Assembly (NCBI GenBank): GCA_030831945.1
Contig: JAURKC010000004.1
Coordinates: 236,505 to 300,504, forward strand
Direction of reading: 5' to 3'
DNA: 64,000 bases
Source of the DNA: Ferruginibacter sp.
GTDB taxonomy: Bacteria > Bacteroidota > Bacteroidia > Chitinophagales > Chitinophagaceae
The notes below the pieces were generated by a model. That model saw only the letters and a list, made by a program, of their open reading frames with translations, was not told the origin of the DNA and did no database searches. Position 1 is the first letter of the stretch. Each line of letters starts with the position of its first letter. This document shows positions 51,503-61,658 of the stretch, piece by piece. A program made the translations under genes and the position numbers.

Positions 51503-52150
51503 TTATGGTAATGGTCTAACCATGATATCCTTAAAATAAGCTATACTTTTTGGATCATGCGCTTGAATAGCGAATGTTCCAGTAGCAATAACACGCTCAG
51601 GATGTCCTCTAACAGGTACAAAATTTTCTGGTTGAGTCCAGTCAGTAACCACGATATCATTAATTTTTACGATAACGTGATTTCCTTCTACACGGATATA
51701 TTCAGTATACCAAACATCATCTTTAACATAAGTCTCTCTGGTATCTTTGATATCATACAATCCACCTGTTCTTTTCCAATCTGTATGAGAGTTATTTACT
51801 TGTACTTCAAATCCTTTATCAGGAAATCCTCTGTCTTGATATTGCGTATGGAAATACAAACCAGAGTTAGATCCTGGCTTAGTCATAACCTGGGCTTTGA
51901 ACTCGAAATTTTTAAAATTATGATTCATTACAGGTCCATCATAAAAAAGGTGAGAGCGAACGCCTGCAACTTTAATACAACCATCTTCAATGGTAAATGA
52001 ACCTTGCTTTTCACTAAATTTCCAGCCATCAAATGATTTGCCATCGTATAGACTAATCCATCCGTTGCCATTTTTCATTTTACTAGAATGTGCGCAAGCT
52101 GATAGTAAAAATACCACTGCGATAAAGAGGATGTTTTTTTTCATAAGCAA
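51503..52150 (-). CDS. DUF1080 / 3-keto-disaccharide hydrolase-domain lipoprotein
   Basis: Lipobox LLSAC; GWISLYDGKSFDGWKF, NFEFKAQVMTKPGSNSGLYFHTQYQDRGFPDKGFEVQVNN. Confidence 0.92.
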   Translation of the reverse strand: MLMKKNILFIAVVFLLSACAHSSKMKNGNGWISLYDGKSFDGWKFSEKQGSFTIEDGCIKVAGVRSHLFYDGPVMNHNFKNFEFKAQVMTKPGSNSGLYFHTQYQDRGFPDKGFEVQVNNSHTDWKRTGGLYDIKDTRETYVKDDVWYTEYIRVEGNHVIVKINDIVVTDWTQPENFVPVRGHPERVIATGTFAIQAHDPKSIAYFKDIMVRPLP

Positions 52151-52247
52151 TTTTCGTTTTTAATATATTATCGAAATGATAATAATATGGTTAATTAATA
52201 TTCGAAACTTTTTTTAAATTAATGCGAAAGCAAATACCTAAGAATTT

Positions 52248-52280
52248 AAAAAAGCAATTAGACTTGCCAATTGCTTTTTT
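52248..52280. terminator. Rho-independent terminator
   Basis: AAAAAAGCAATT-agacttgcc-AATTGCTTTTTT 12-bp perfect stem. Confidence 0.85.
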
Positions 52281-52299
52281 AAATATATACTATTTAGAT

Positions 52300-52920
52300 T
52301 TAAACTTCGGATAGATTGTATTGCTTCAATACATCTTTTGGAACGCCTTCCCAGATATTAGGAACGTTACCAACATAACCTAAATCTTTTATACCAACTG
52401 CGCTAGTATAAAAACCTGTACCCACTAGGTCACGTACTCTAGTAAAGAATACTTCGCCTTGTTGCAACTCAGGTTTAGTTTTACCTGGGTAAGCAATTTG
52501 CTCCAATACTTCAATTTGTTGTGCATTGGTACAATCAATAAAGGTTTTGTCATAGGTGTTTAGGCAATGTAAATCAAGCCACTTTAATCCACCACGCAAT
52601 GGAAGCTGGTGGGTAGGGATATCTTTTACAATAAACTCGATGAAATCAACCACTTTAGCATCAGATGCACTTCCAGATACTGCATCCTTAGGGATAATTA
52701 GATCTGCTAATACTACCAAAGTGCTTTTTTCATGTGCATTAAAAAATGCAGGCTGAGCATATAATTGTTTCAATCGCTCCACTTCAAACTCCTCTAATCC
52801 TACTGCAGTATCAACATTTGAAACATCTACTTGTTTGGTACTAGGTTTGCAGGAATCTACCAACAATCCTACACCAAGAGTGGATATACTTAAGGCTTTT
52901 AATGACTGTCTTCTGTTCAT
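52300..52920 (-). CDS. Gluconate 2-dehydrogenase subunit 3 family protein, Tat/lipoprotein-like signal
   Basis: MNRRQSLKALSISTLGVGLLVDSC; FFNAHEKSTLVVLADLIIPKDAVSGSASDAKVVDFIEFIV. Confidence 0.9.
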   Translation of the reverse strand: MNRRQSLKALSISTLGVGLLVDSCKPSTKQVDVSNVDTAVGLEEFEVERLKQLYAQPAFFNAHEKSTLVVLADLIIPKDAVSGSASDAKVVDFIEFIVKDIPTHQLPLRGGLKWLDLHCLNTYDKTFIDCTNAQQIEVLEQIAYPGKTKPELQQGEVFFTRVRDLVGTGFYTSAVGIKDLGYVGNVPNIWEGVPKDVLKQYNLSEV

Positions 52921-52922
52921 AA

Positions 52923-54662
52923 TTAAATATTTTGTTTTTTCCTTTGTTCAAGAATATATTCAGTTGTACGCATTGATAAGGCAAGAATTGTCCAAGTAGC
53001 ATTTTTATCTCCTTGTTGTACAAAAGGAGCAGCATCTACTACAAACAAATTTTTACAATCATGAGCCTGACTCCATTTATTTAGGGCAGAAGTTTTAGGA
53101 TCATCTCCCATACGAATGGTACCTACTTCATGGATGATTTTTCCTGGGGCTTCCAAACCATAGCTAGTATCAGCACCTGGAATTTTAGTAGTAATTACAG
53201 CACCCATTTCATGCATGATAGACTGGAAAGTCTCTTGCATATGTTTCGCTTGATTCACTTCTTCATTACTCCAAGTATAGTTAAAACGTAGCACTGGAAT
53301 ACCAAATTTATCTACCACATTAGGATCAATTTCACAGTAGTTTTCTTTGCGTGCAATAGCGGTACCACGACCAGCCATGCTAACTTGAGTACCATAAAAA
53401 CGACGATAGTCATCTTTCAAAGTAGCTCCAAAACCGCCAGAATCCTTTGTTTTACCCTCTCTATCTGGAACCATACCATTCATTTTAGGGGTACCTGCGC
53501 CAAAACCGTAGTTAGGCATACGCATACCACCACCATATTCTATATGATAACCGCGAGAAAAATCTAGTTTTTTATTATCTAACCACCAAGGTGAATAGAT
53601 ATGAACGCTACCTACGCCATCTTCGTTGTAACGCTTGCGATCCATCAATTGAGGAAGGAAACCGCCCAAACTAGCTCCAGTAGAATCATGAAGGTATTTA
53701 CCTACCACTCCGCTACTGTTAGCAAGACCACCTGGATGTTGCGCAGATTTAGAATTTAATAATATACGAGCAGATTCGCAGGTACTAGCACCAAGAATAA
53801 CAATTTTAGCATTCAACTGATATTCCTGACCATCGGTTTTATCTACATAAGATACACCGGTAGCCTGACCTTCTTTTCCAGTCAAAATTTGACGAACCAT
53901 TGCATTGGTGATAACCTTTAGATTACCTGTTTTAATTGCAGGAATAACAAGGCAAGAGGAGGCTGAGAAATCACCATATACTTTACAACTTCTACCGCAC
54001 TGACCGCAGTAAAAACAAGCACCACGATCTTTATTTCCTGGCAAGGCATCCGTTAATACAGAACCCCTACCTGGAATAACTTTTACACCAGCTTTAGCAG
54101 CGCCATTTTTAATAAATATTTCGTTCAGCCTAGGCTTTGGAGGAGTAAGGAAAATACCATCTGGATCGTTCTCCAATCCTTCATTGGTACCATACACACC
54201 AATCATTTTATCAACCTTATCATAAAATGGTTTTACATCATCGTAGGTTATAGGCCAACGATCGGTAAGGCCATCAGTAGGTTGGAAATCTAGCGGTCCA
54301 AAACGCAAAGAGATTCTACCCCAGTGATTGGTTCTACCTCCAAGCATTTGAGCTCTAAACCAACTAAATTCAGTTTTATCTTTGGTAGTGTAGGGTTGGC
54401 CTTCAATTTGCCATCCACCATATGCAGCATCAAAATCTCCAAAAGCACGAGTAGTAGAAGCACCACGACGCGGTGATTCATAAGGCCATTGAAGTTGCTT
54501 AGATTGCTTAGCAGGATCAAAAAATGGTCCAGCCTCTAGCATTAATACTTTAATTCCAGCATTGGCCAATACATAACCAGCCATACCGCCTCCTGCACCA
54601 GAGCCTACAACAATTACGTCGTATTGCTCTGCAGATTTTTTAATTTGGATTTTGTCTCCCAC
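52923..54662 (-). CDS. GMC family FAD oxidoreductase with Cys cluster
   Basis: VVGSGAGGGMAGYVLANAGIKVLMLEAG, GGRTNHWG, GACFYCGQCGRSCK; immediately upstream of the subunit-3 gene (2 bp gap). Confidence 0.94.
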   Translation of the reverse strand: MGDKIQIKKSAEQYDVIVVGSGAGGGMAGYVLANAGIKVLMLEAGPFFDPAKQSKQLQWPYESPRRGASTTRAFGDFDAAYGGWQIEGQPYTTKDKTEFSWFRAQMLGGRTNHWGRISLRFGPLDFQPTDGLTDRWPITYDDVKPFYDKVDKMIGVYGTNEGLENDPDGIFLTPPKPRLNEIFIKNGAAKAGVKVIPGRGSVLTDALPGNKDRGACFYCGQCGRSCKVYGDFSASSCLVIPAIKTGNLKVITNAMVRQILTGKEGQATGVSYVDKTDGQEYQLNAKIVILGASTCESARILLNSKSAQHPGGLANSSGVVGKYLHDSTGASLGGFLPQLMDRKRYNEDGVGSVHIYSPWWLDNKKLDFSRGYHIEYGGGMRMPNYGFGAGTPKMNGMVPDREGKTKDSGGFGATLKDDYRRFYGTQVSMAGRGTAIARKENYCEIDPNVVDKFGIPVLRFNYTWSNEEVNQAKHMQETFQSIMHEMGAVITTKIPGADTSYGLEAPGKIIHEVGTIRMGDDPKTSALNKWSQAHDCKNLFVVDAAPFVQQGDKNATWTILALSMRTTEYILEQRKKQNI

Positions 54663-54831
54663 AGTTATTAAATTATTAAGTAAACAATAATATTTAGAAC
54701 ACTAAAATATAAAAAAATCTTTTAACCGATGAATCATTTGACCATTCTCAAATTACTTAAATCGAAACAACTCACTAATATAAATAGTTCAATTTATAGA
54801 GAAAAAACCATTTTTTTAGCCAAAAAAATAT

Positions 54832-54862
54832 TTTAAATAAATACAAATAGTATTTATTTAAA
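54832..54862. promoter_or_regulatory. AT-rich 13-bp inverted repeat upstream of the GMC oxidoreductase gene (possible operator)
   Basis: TTTAAATAAATAC-aaata-GTATTTATTTAAA region, perfect arms. Confidence 0.3.
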
Positions 54863-54995
54863 CGGCTTTGTTTCCTTGTATGAAGTTATGAATAAACAAC
54901 GATAAATTCCATACTAGGTGAAAAAGCCTTATAGGTAAATTCGTTAGGTTTCGAAAGGGTAAATTTGAACTAAGGCCAAATTGGATTATTAAAAG

Positions 54996-55035
54996 AAAAC
55001 CATTGCCACTAAAAAAATTTAGTGGCAATGGTTTT
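54996..55035. terminator. Rho-independent terminator at end of susCD operon
   Basis: AAAACCATTGCCACTAAA-aaaa-TTTAGTGGCAATGGTTTT 18-bp perfect stem. Confidence 0.95.
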
Positions 55036-55049
55036 TATATCAATAGCGA

Positions 55050-56210
55050 TTATTTTAAAATAGCTAATTGAGCATAAGTACTTCCGATCTTGTACTCATA
55101 AGCAACTGAAGTTCCAGGAACTACGCTATTAATTCTCAAAATACCATAATAAGTGTTACCACCAGTAATCATTTTGAAAGCATAAACAGGCACACCTGCG
55201 ATAGGATCAATTATTGCTGTTGAAGTACCAGCATCAAAAGCAGCTTGAATATCTGCAGCATTACCTGCAGTATACAATGCACTAGTAGATGGTACAAAAG
55301 AAATGTCATTACCACTTATAGCACCAAAAGCAGCACTTTTAGTAATTTGTAGAGAAGCAGAACTAACTGCAATAATTGCTTTGTCACTAGACGCTGCAAC
55401 AACTGAATTATCCAACATATTTACTCCACCAGTAGTAGCACCTAATACCATTGTACCAGACTTAGTAAGTTGATACAAAGGAGCATTAGCAAATACAGTC
55501 ATTCTAACTGTATCAGAAAAGCTGCCTACTTTAGATACGAAAGCATAATACATGGTATCTTTTCCAACAGCGTAATCATCACCTGAAATTGGAATTTTAG
55601 TTCCATATGCATAATCAGTAGGAGTCCAAGCTAATGCAATACCATTTCTTTTCAAAACAGTAACATTACCTGTATAAGCAGCAGCTTTAGGAGCAACCGC
55701 TACTTCAAAATATGCAGCACCTGAATTACGTCTAATGTTTACTGCTTTACCATCATATAAAGGACCTTTCACACTAGTAGCCAAACCCATTGAAATGGTA
55801 GTAAATGCAGACTCTGTTTTACCAGCGAAAGTAACAGTTACCTGATCATTTACATTTTTGAAAAGAGCTTGCTCTCTTGTGTAAGAAACAGTAACTTTTA
55901 AATCAGCTCCAACAATTAGCTTTTTTTGAGTTCCTGCAATTGGAAGAAGCTGTGTAGCAGATCCTCCAACAGGTAATTGCTGAGCTAATAATTCAGCAAC
56001 CATTTCATCTCCAGCTTTTGCATTTGGAAGTGTAGCGGTAACTGAAAAACCATTATCTAAAGTGGTCATACCAGTATTGGTTGTACTTGCAACCGTGGTG
56101 ATGTACGCAGACCCGTCCGCATTTCTCGGGATATTTACGTACTCTTGTTTGCTGCAACTTTGCAACAAAGCAGCTATTGTTACGAGGGTTAACCCTATTT
56201 TATTTTTCAT
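55050..56210 (-). CDS. Putative surface lipoprotein, third gene of susCD operon
   Basis: Lipobox ALLQSC; Ig-like/beta-rich low-complexity sequence; 43 bp downstream of susD. Confidence 0.7.
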   Translation of the reverse strand: MKNKIGLTLVTIAALLQSCSKQEYVNIPRNADGSAYITTVASTTNTGMTTLDNGFSVTATLPNAKAGDEMVAELLAQQLPVGGSATQLLPIAGTQKKLIVGADLKVTVSYTREQALFKNVNDQVTVTFAGKTESAFTTISMGLATSVKGPLYDGKAVNIRRNSGAAYFEVAVAPKAAAYTGNVTVLKRNGIALAWTPTDYAYGTKIPISGDDYAVGKDTMYYAFVSKVGSFSDTVRMTVFANAPLYQLTKSGTMVLGATTGGVNMLDNSVVAASSDKAIIAVSSASLQITKSAAFGAISGNDISFVPSTSALYTAGNAADIQAAFDAGTSTAIIDPIAGVPVYAFKMITGGNTYYGILRINSVVPGTSVAYEYKIGSTYAQLAILK

Positions 56211-56253
56211 TTTGTTCTGTATAAATTAGTTAATAATGTCGTTTACAAAAGTT

Positions 56254-57903
56254 TTACTGACCTTTTTGTCTTGGGTTATAGTTGAAATTCTGTAAACAAT
56301 TTGCATTATTGGCAATTTCAGCTTGTGAAATTGGAGCCAACAAATTCATTGGACCAAATTTGTAATTGAATTTAGCAGGCTGATGGCCAATGAAATTTTC
56401 AATTCCAAAAGCACCAGAACCGTCGATTAGACATTTACGGCTACGACGTTGATCCCAAAGCATTTTTTGTTCAAAGATCAATTCATAAGCTCTTTCGCTA
56501 AAGATAGTTAAATTGTTGATTTGACCGATAGTATAAGCAGGTAATTTAGCTCTAGATCTAACTGCATTGATACCTTTCAATACGTCTGCATCTGGAACAG
56601 ATACACCGTTTTGAGTCAAAGCCCAGTTTACTTCTGTTAACATTAACAAAATATCAGAATAACGATAAACTGTATAATTCAAAGTGGTTCCAAGATTACT
56701 TTTTATACCTGCCTCATCATAGAATTTAAATACATGAGGTTGGCTAAAACGAACCAACGGAGTAGTTGGATCAAATCTAGCCAAAGTTAAATCACTAGTA
56801 TAAAAATACTGACGCTCTTGAGCGCGTAAATCAGCAGAAGCAAAAGAATTTACATAAGTAGGCTCTGGAATGATTGTACCAAATTCAGTTAATTCAGCAC
56901 ATCTAGCAGCTGAAGGAGTATAAGAACCTATTAAACCATTCATATTAGAAATACCTAATTCAAATTGTACTTGGAAGATAGCTTCTAATTTATTGTCATT
57001 GGCTGGATTGCGCATTTCAGCGTAAGTAGAGTACATTGTGTATTTACCATACAAATAATCTAAGTTAGTTTTAGCTTTTGCTAAAAAACTAGCCGCACTA
57101 GCAGAAACCACTGGATAGGTTTGTTGAGACCAACCACCTGTTGTACACCAAGCCTTGTCTGGAGCAGTAGCTACCTCTTGATAAGGATAACCAGCACAAT
57201 TAAGATATACATCTGCCAAAATTGCTCTAGCTGCATTTTTGCTCATTTGGCCGTTAGCATAATTATCAGCCAACTTGCTATTTACTGCAAACTCTAGATC
57301 AGGAATAATCAAATCATCATAAGCCTTCTTAAGAGAAGTACGTGGTCTTTGAGATTCAGCAAATGATCTCAAAGTAGTATCTAACACTACATCGCCGAAG
57401 TAACGAACTAAGTTGAAGTAGTATAATGCACGAAGAGCACGCACTTCACCTATTTTCGCAGACCTTTGATCAGCAGTGTATTCTGTAATACCTCCTAGTT
57501 TCTGAAGAGCATTGTTACAATCTTTAACTCCTGCATAATTATTGTTCCAATAGTTATCAAAATTTTGGATGAAACTTCCAGAAATTTGATTGGTTTGGTA
57601 AATAGTTAACTGAGGATGGGAACCACCAGACCAAGCCTTACCTGTCCAATATTCCAATACACCAGCCAATTGGTTACCGTAATCACCACCACCACCAGTA
57701 TACACAGCGGGTAAAGCTCTATATGCAGCTACCGCAAGGGCATTTCCTTCTTCAGCAGTTTTAAAATTGTATTCTGATGTTAGATTAGCGGTAGGTTTTT
57801 CTTCTAGGAATTTGGTGCAACTAACTAGCACCGATACCATCGCCAAACAAGGCAATATGTATTGTATAACCCCTTTATTTGTTTTCGTTATATTAAATTT
57901 CAT
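56254..57903 (-). CDS. RagB/SusD family nutrient-binding outer membrane lipoprotein
   Basis: Signal with VLVSCTKFLEEKPTANLTSEYNF; LRALYYFNLVRYFGDV, RYSDILLMLTEVNWAL. Confidence 0.95.
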   Translation of the reverse strand: MKFNITKTNKGVIQYILPCLAMVSVLVSCTKFLEEKPTANLTSEYNFKTAEEGNALAVAAYRALPAVYTGGGGDYGNQLAGVLEYWTGKAWSGGSHPQLTIYQTNQISGSFIQNFDNYWNNNYAGVKDCNNALQKLGGITEYTADQRSAKIGEVRALRALYYFNLVRYFGDVVLDTTLRSFAESQRPRTSLKKAYDDLIIPDLEFAVNSKLADNYANGQMSKNAARAILADVYLNCAGYPYQEVATAPDKAWCTTGGWSQQTYPVVSASAASFLAKAKTNLDYLYGKYTMYSTYAEMRNPANDNKLEAIFQVQFELGISNMNGLIGSYTPSAARCAELTEFGTIIPEPTYVNSFASADLRAQERQYFYTSDLTLARFDPTTPLVRFSQPHVFKFYDEAGIKSNLGTTLNYTVYRYSDILLMLTEVNWALTQNGVSVPDADVLKGINAVRSRAKLPAYTIGQINNLTIFSERAYELIFEQKMLWDQRRSRKCLIDGSGAFGIENFIGHQPAKFNYKFGPMNLLAPISQAEIANNANCLQNFNYNPRQKGQ

Positions 57904-57937
57904 GTTGTAATTTTTTAAATTTATTAATTGCTAAAAA

Positions 57938-60900
57938 TTATAAACTTACGTTCAATCCAAAGGTATAAATAGATGGTGTTGGGTATTGGTATTTATCACT
58001 ATTTGGTGCCAATGGAAGATTTTTATCAAGTGATGCTCCTTCTGGATCATATCCCTCAGCCTTAGTTCTAAGGAAGAAGTTTTGTGCACTTAAGTAAACT
58101 CTGATTTTTTGCAAACCAATTCTTTTTGTAAGTTTATCAGATAAGCTATATCCAAGAGATGCATTTTGACCTCTGATATAAGAAGCATCAGTGATAATAT
58201 AAGAATCAGAAAAAGATTGGTAGTTATAGATAGCACCACCATTACCTGGACGGAATTGAGCAACCTTAGTATTTTGGTAGTTTGGACGCCAAGCATTTAA
58301 ACTAGTATTTAAACCACCTGATACCAATTGACGATCTTCAGCTGATTCCTTGATAAATGCTTTGTTAACTCCTTGTACAATTTGAATATCTAAGTTAAAG
58401 TCAAAATCTTTGTAAGTAACTGTATTATGCAAACCATAGATTTGAGCAGGAAATGCTCTACCTGTGATTGCACCATCAGTTAACAAATCAATTCTACCGT
58501 CACCATTAGTATCTTTAAATTTCAAATCACCAGGTATTCTTCCGTATCTCATAGCAGCAGAAGCTTCTTGAGTACTCCAAGTACCTATACGATCCAATCC
58601 AAAGAATGAACCAACTGGCTCACCAACCTTAATAATGGTAGTTGCGTTACCCGCACCAAATTGTTGGTAAATAGGAGCACCTGTAGGTCCTAATTGAATC
58701 ACCTTGTTTCTATTCATGGTAACAATCAAATCAGTAGTCCATCTGAAATCTTTTGTAGCGATATTAACTGTATTGAAAGTTAATTCCCATCCTTTGTTTT
58801 CAACTTTACCATAGTTTCTTAAAACACTACCAGTAGTAGTTGACAATGGAAGAGGAACACTCAACAACATGTCGCTAGTTAATTTATTGTAGTAGTCAAC
58901 ACCAATGTTAACATTACCTTTAAATAAACCAATTTCAAGACCTAAATCATATTGAGTGGTAGTTTCCCATTTCAAATCTGGGTTAGCAACTGAAGCTGGT
59001 ACAAGTCCTGTTTGAACTGAACCATATTGCAAAACACTAGCAGTACTAATAAATTGTTGAGTTTGGAAGTTACCAATTTCTTGGTTACCAGTTTTACCCC
59101 AGCTACCACGAAGTTTCAAATTAGAAAATGCAGAAGCATTTTTCATGAAATTTTCTTCGCTAATTTTCCAACCAGCACCCACTGAAGGGAAGAAACCGTA
59201 TTTATTGTTTTTACCAAAACGAGAAGAACCGTCCTGACGAGCAGTAACTGTCAACAAATATTTGTCTTTGTATGAATAATTCGCTCTAGTGAAATAGGAG
59301 TTCAATGCGTTTCCACCATCACTACTTGAAACCCCTGGTCTTGGTGCAGCACCTGCTCCAAGGTTAGAGTATCCATAGAAGTTAGATAGGAATATGCTAT
59401 TGGAAGCACCAAAACCTTGGAACTGATTCTTTTGCCAAGAAAGACCCAAAATAGCACTTATTGAATGATTACCAATTTGTTTGTTGTAGTTAAAATAGTT
59501 CTCATTTTGCCAGAAGTATGATTGAGTGTTAGATATTGAAGCACTACCCGTACCACCATATAGTTTACCACTATAGCCATTATTCTTATAATTGTTGTAA
59601 TCGATAGAGAAATCACCTTTAAAGCTTAAATCTTTAGTGATTTGTGCAGTTGCATTAAAGCTACCTGTTACCTGACCTACGTTATTTTGTTGATAGATCT
59701 GATCTCTTCTGAACAAAACGTTCCACCATTGCTCACCAGTCTTAAAGTCAAAGTTAGATGCCCAACGACCAGCAAATGCTGGAGGAGCATCCATAGGATA
59801 TTTAACTGGCAAAATTGACCAAACCTCTGTAGCAGAACGAGTGATACCATCATCACCAGTTTGTACACTCTTATTGAATCCAATAGAAGTAGCTATTTTA
59901 AGCCATTTTGTTGCAGTGATATCACCAGTAATTTTAGAGGTAATACGTTTGAAAGAAGATTGTAGCATCAAACCTTTCTCATCATTCGCTCCTAGAGATA
60001 CAGAAAATTTAGCATTTTCGTTACCGCCACGGATAGAGACATAATGTGCTTGAGAAGTAGATCCAGGGAACATTAAGGTCTCCCAGTTAGTATCATACAT
60101 TGGCTTGTAGTATTGACCATCAGCACCTAATAAAGGAACTGAATAACTACCAGCAGGAACTGCTTTAAATAAATGCAGCATTGAAGAGAAAGTATTAGTA
60201 GCCTGATTACCTTCACCACCTTGAGCAGTAGCACGGAAATCATTACCTGGAATTACATTACCGAATTTTTTAGCATTCATCATGGTTTGTAAATACAAGT
60301 AAGAAAGTTGCTCAGCATTTAAGGCATATACGTGTCTTTGCAAAACGTTTCTAGATACGTTGCTACCTACAGTGATTTGAGTTTTTCCACCCACACCACG
60401 CTTAGAAGTAATAAGGATAACACCATTTGCACCACGAGCACCATAGATCGCTGTTGCAGAGGCATCTTTTAAAACGTCAATTGATTGAATATCATTTGGA
60501 TTTAAAGTAGCCAAAGGATTCGCAACACCTACTACTCCATCTAATACATATAACGGATCGTTACCTGCAGTAATAGAGTTGGTACCACGAATACGAATCA
60601 AAGGGTTTTGTCCTGGAACACCACCACCTTGAGAGATTACTTGTACACCCGCAATTTTATTTTGTAAGGCTTGTCCAAGGTTAACAGTTTGTCTTTCTAA
60701 AAGTCGCTTAGAAGAAATAGTAGAAACAGATCCAGTAACATCCTTTTTCTTGGCTGTACCATATCCAATTACTACCACATCATTCAAACCAGAAACATCG
60801 TCCTCTAGAGAAACGTTGATTTCAGTTTGACTTCCAACTTTCACAGTTTTGGTTTTAAAACCAACACTAGAAATAACTAAAGAAGCTGTGTTGCTAGGAA

Positions 60901-61165
60901 CAGTTAAAGAATAACGACCTTCGTTATCTGTTGTAGTTCCCACCTGAGATCCAGCAATTAATACAGAAACATTCTGTACAGGTTCGCCTTTCTGATTTGT
61001 GATCTTACCGCGAACTTGAATGGGAGGATTAAACACCCCACTTGCATTTACCTGCGTGCAGGTAAAGAATAGCATAAGCATTGCTAACTTAATAATACGC
61101 AGCATTGAAATCGTTAATAGGCTCCTTGAATTTCCTGGAGGCTTGCTAAGATGTTTAAATTGCAT
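57938..61165 (-). CDS. SusC/RagA family TonB-linked outer membrane transporter
   Basis: Carboxypeptidase-like N-domain (GKITNQKGEPVQNVSVLIAGSQVGTTTDNEGRYSL), plug LNPNDIQSIDVLKDASATAIYGARGANGVILITSKRG. Confidence 0.97.
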   Translation of the reverse strand: MQFKHLSKPPGNSRSLLTISMLRIIKLAMLMLFFTCTQVNASGVFNPPIQVRGKITNQKGEPVQNVSVLIAGSQVGTTTDNEGRYSLTVPSNTASLVISSVGFKTKTVKVGSQTEINVSLEDDVSGLNDVVVIGYGTAKKKDVTGSVSTISSKRLLERQTVNLGQALQNKIAGVQVISQGGGVPGQNPLIRIRGTNSITAGNDPLYVLDGVVGVANPLATLNPNDIQSIDVLKDASATAIYGARGANGVILITSKRGVGGKTQITVGSNVSRNVLQRHVYALNAEQLSYLYLQTMMNAKKFGNVIPGNDFRATAQGGEGNQATNTFSSMLHLFKAVPAGSYSVPLLGADGQYYKPMYDTNWETLMFPGSTSQAHYVSIRGGNENAKFSVSLGANDEKGLMLQSSFKRITSKITGDITATKWLKIATSIGFNKSVQTGDDGITRSATEVWSILPVKYPMDAPPAFAGRWASNFDFKTGEQWWNVLFRRDQIYQQNNVGQVTGSFNATAQITKDLSFKGDFSIDYNNYKNNGYSGKLYGGTGSASISNTQSYFWQNENYFNYNKQIGNHSISAILGLSWQKNQFQGFGASNSIFLSNFYGYSNLGAGAAPRPGVSSSDGGNALNSYFTRANYSYKDKYLLTVTARQDGSSRFGKNNKYGFFPSVGAGWKISEENFMKNASAFSNLKLRGSWGKTGNQEIGNFQTQQFISTASVLQYGSVQTGLVPASVANPDLKWETTTQYDLGLEIGLFKGNVNIGVDYYNKLTSDMLLSVPLPLSTTTGSVLRNYGKVENKGWELTFNTVNIATKDFRWTTDLIVTMNRNKVIQLGPTGAPIYQQFGAGNATTIIKVGEPVGSFFGLDRIGTWSTQEASAAMRYGRIPGDLKFKDTNGDGRIDLLTDGAITGRAFPAQIYGLHNTVTYKDFDFNLDIQIVQGVNKAFIKESAEDRQLVSGGLNTSLNAWRPNYQNTKVAQFRPGNGGAIYNYQSFSDSYIITDASYIRGQNASLGYSLSDKLTKRIGLQKIRVYLSAQNFFLRTKAEGYDPEGASLDKNLPLAPNSDKYQYPTPSIYTFGLNVSL

Positions 61166-61658
61166 AAATTTAATTTGTTTTGGTTAATTAATGAATAGTC
61201 AATCGTTGGGATTTGTAAATGGATAAAAAGCAATCATTTAGTCAATCTTTGGGATAAACCGATACATAAAGATATCTAGTTTTGTGATATAGCCAAATAT
61301 TTCTTAAATTTTTTTATTAACATATGTTTATGGAGATGGAGGGTGAAAAATCAAATTTTTAAATTATTAATTAAAAAATAATTCAATATATATATAAATA
61401 ATTGTTTTTCAACGAATTATAAATAATAATAATTTTACTATTCATTTAAATAGGCTAAAAAATCTTTATGATTTAAGACAAAAATTGTTAAATAATTTTT
61501 TTATAAAAAATTATTTAAATAAAATAGCCAATTACTGAAAAATTGTCTCAAAATTCAAACAACCTGACCAAAATCATTGTTTAATTTTAAAAAAAACACT
61601 ACTCAAATCAATTCAACCACCCCTTTAAAATATACCCCATACCTTTCAATTAACCATT

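Noticed and set aside
52841-53035. Small minus-strand ORF overlapping the GMC/subunit-3 junction
   Set aside because: Out-of-frame overlap with two well-supported CDSs.
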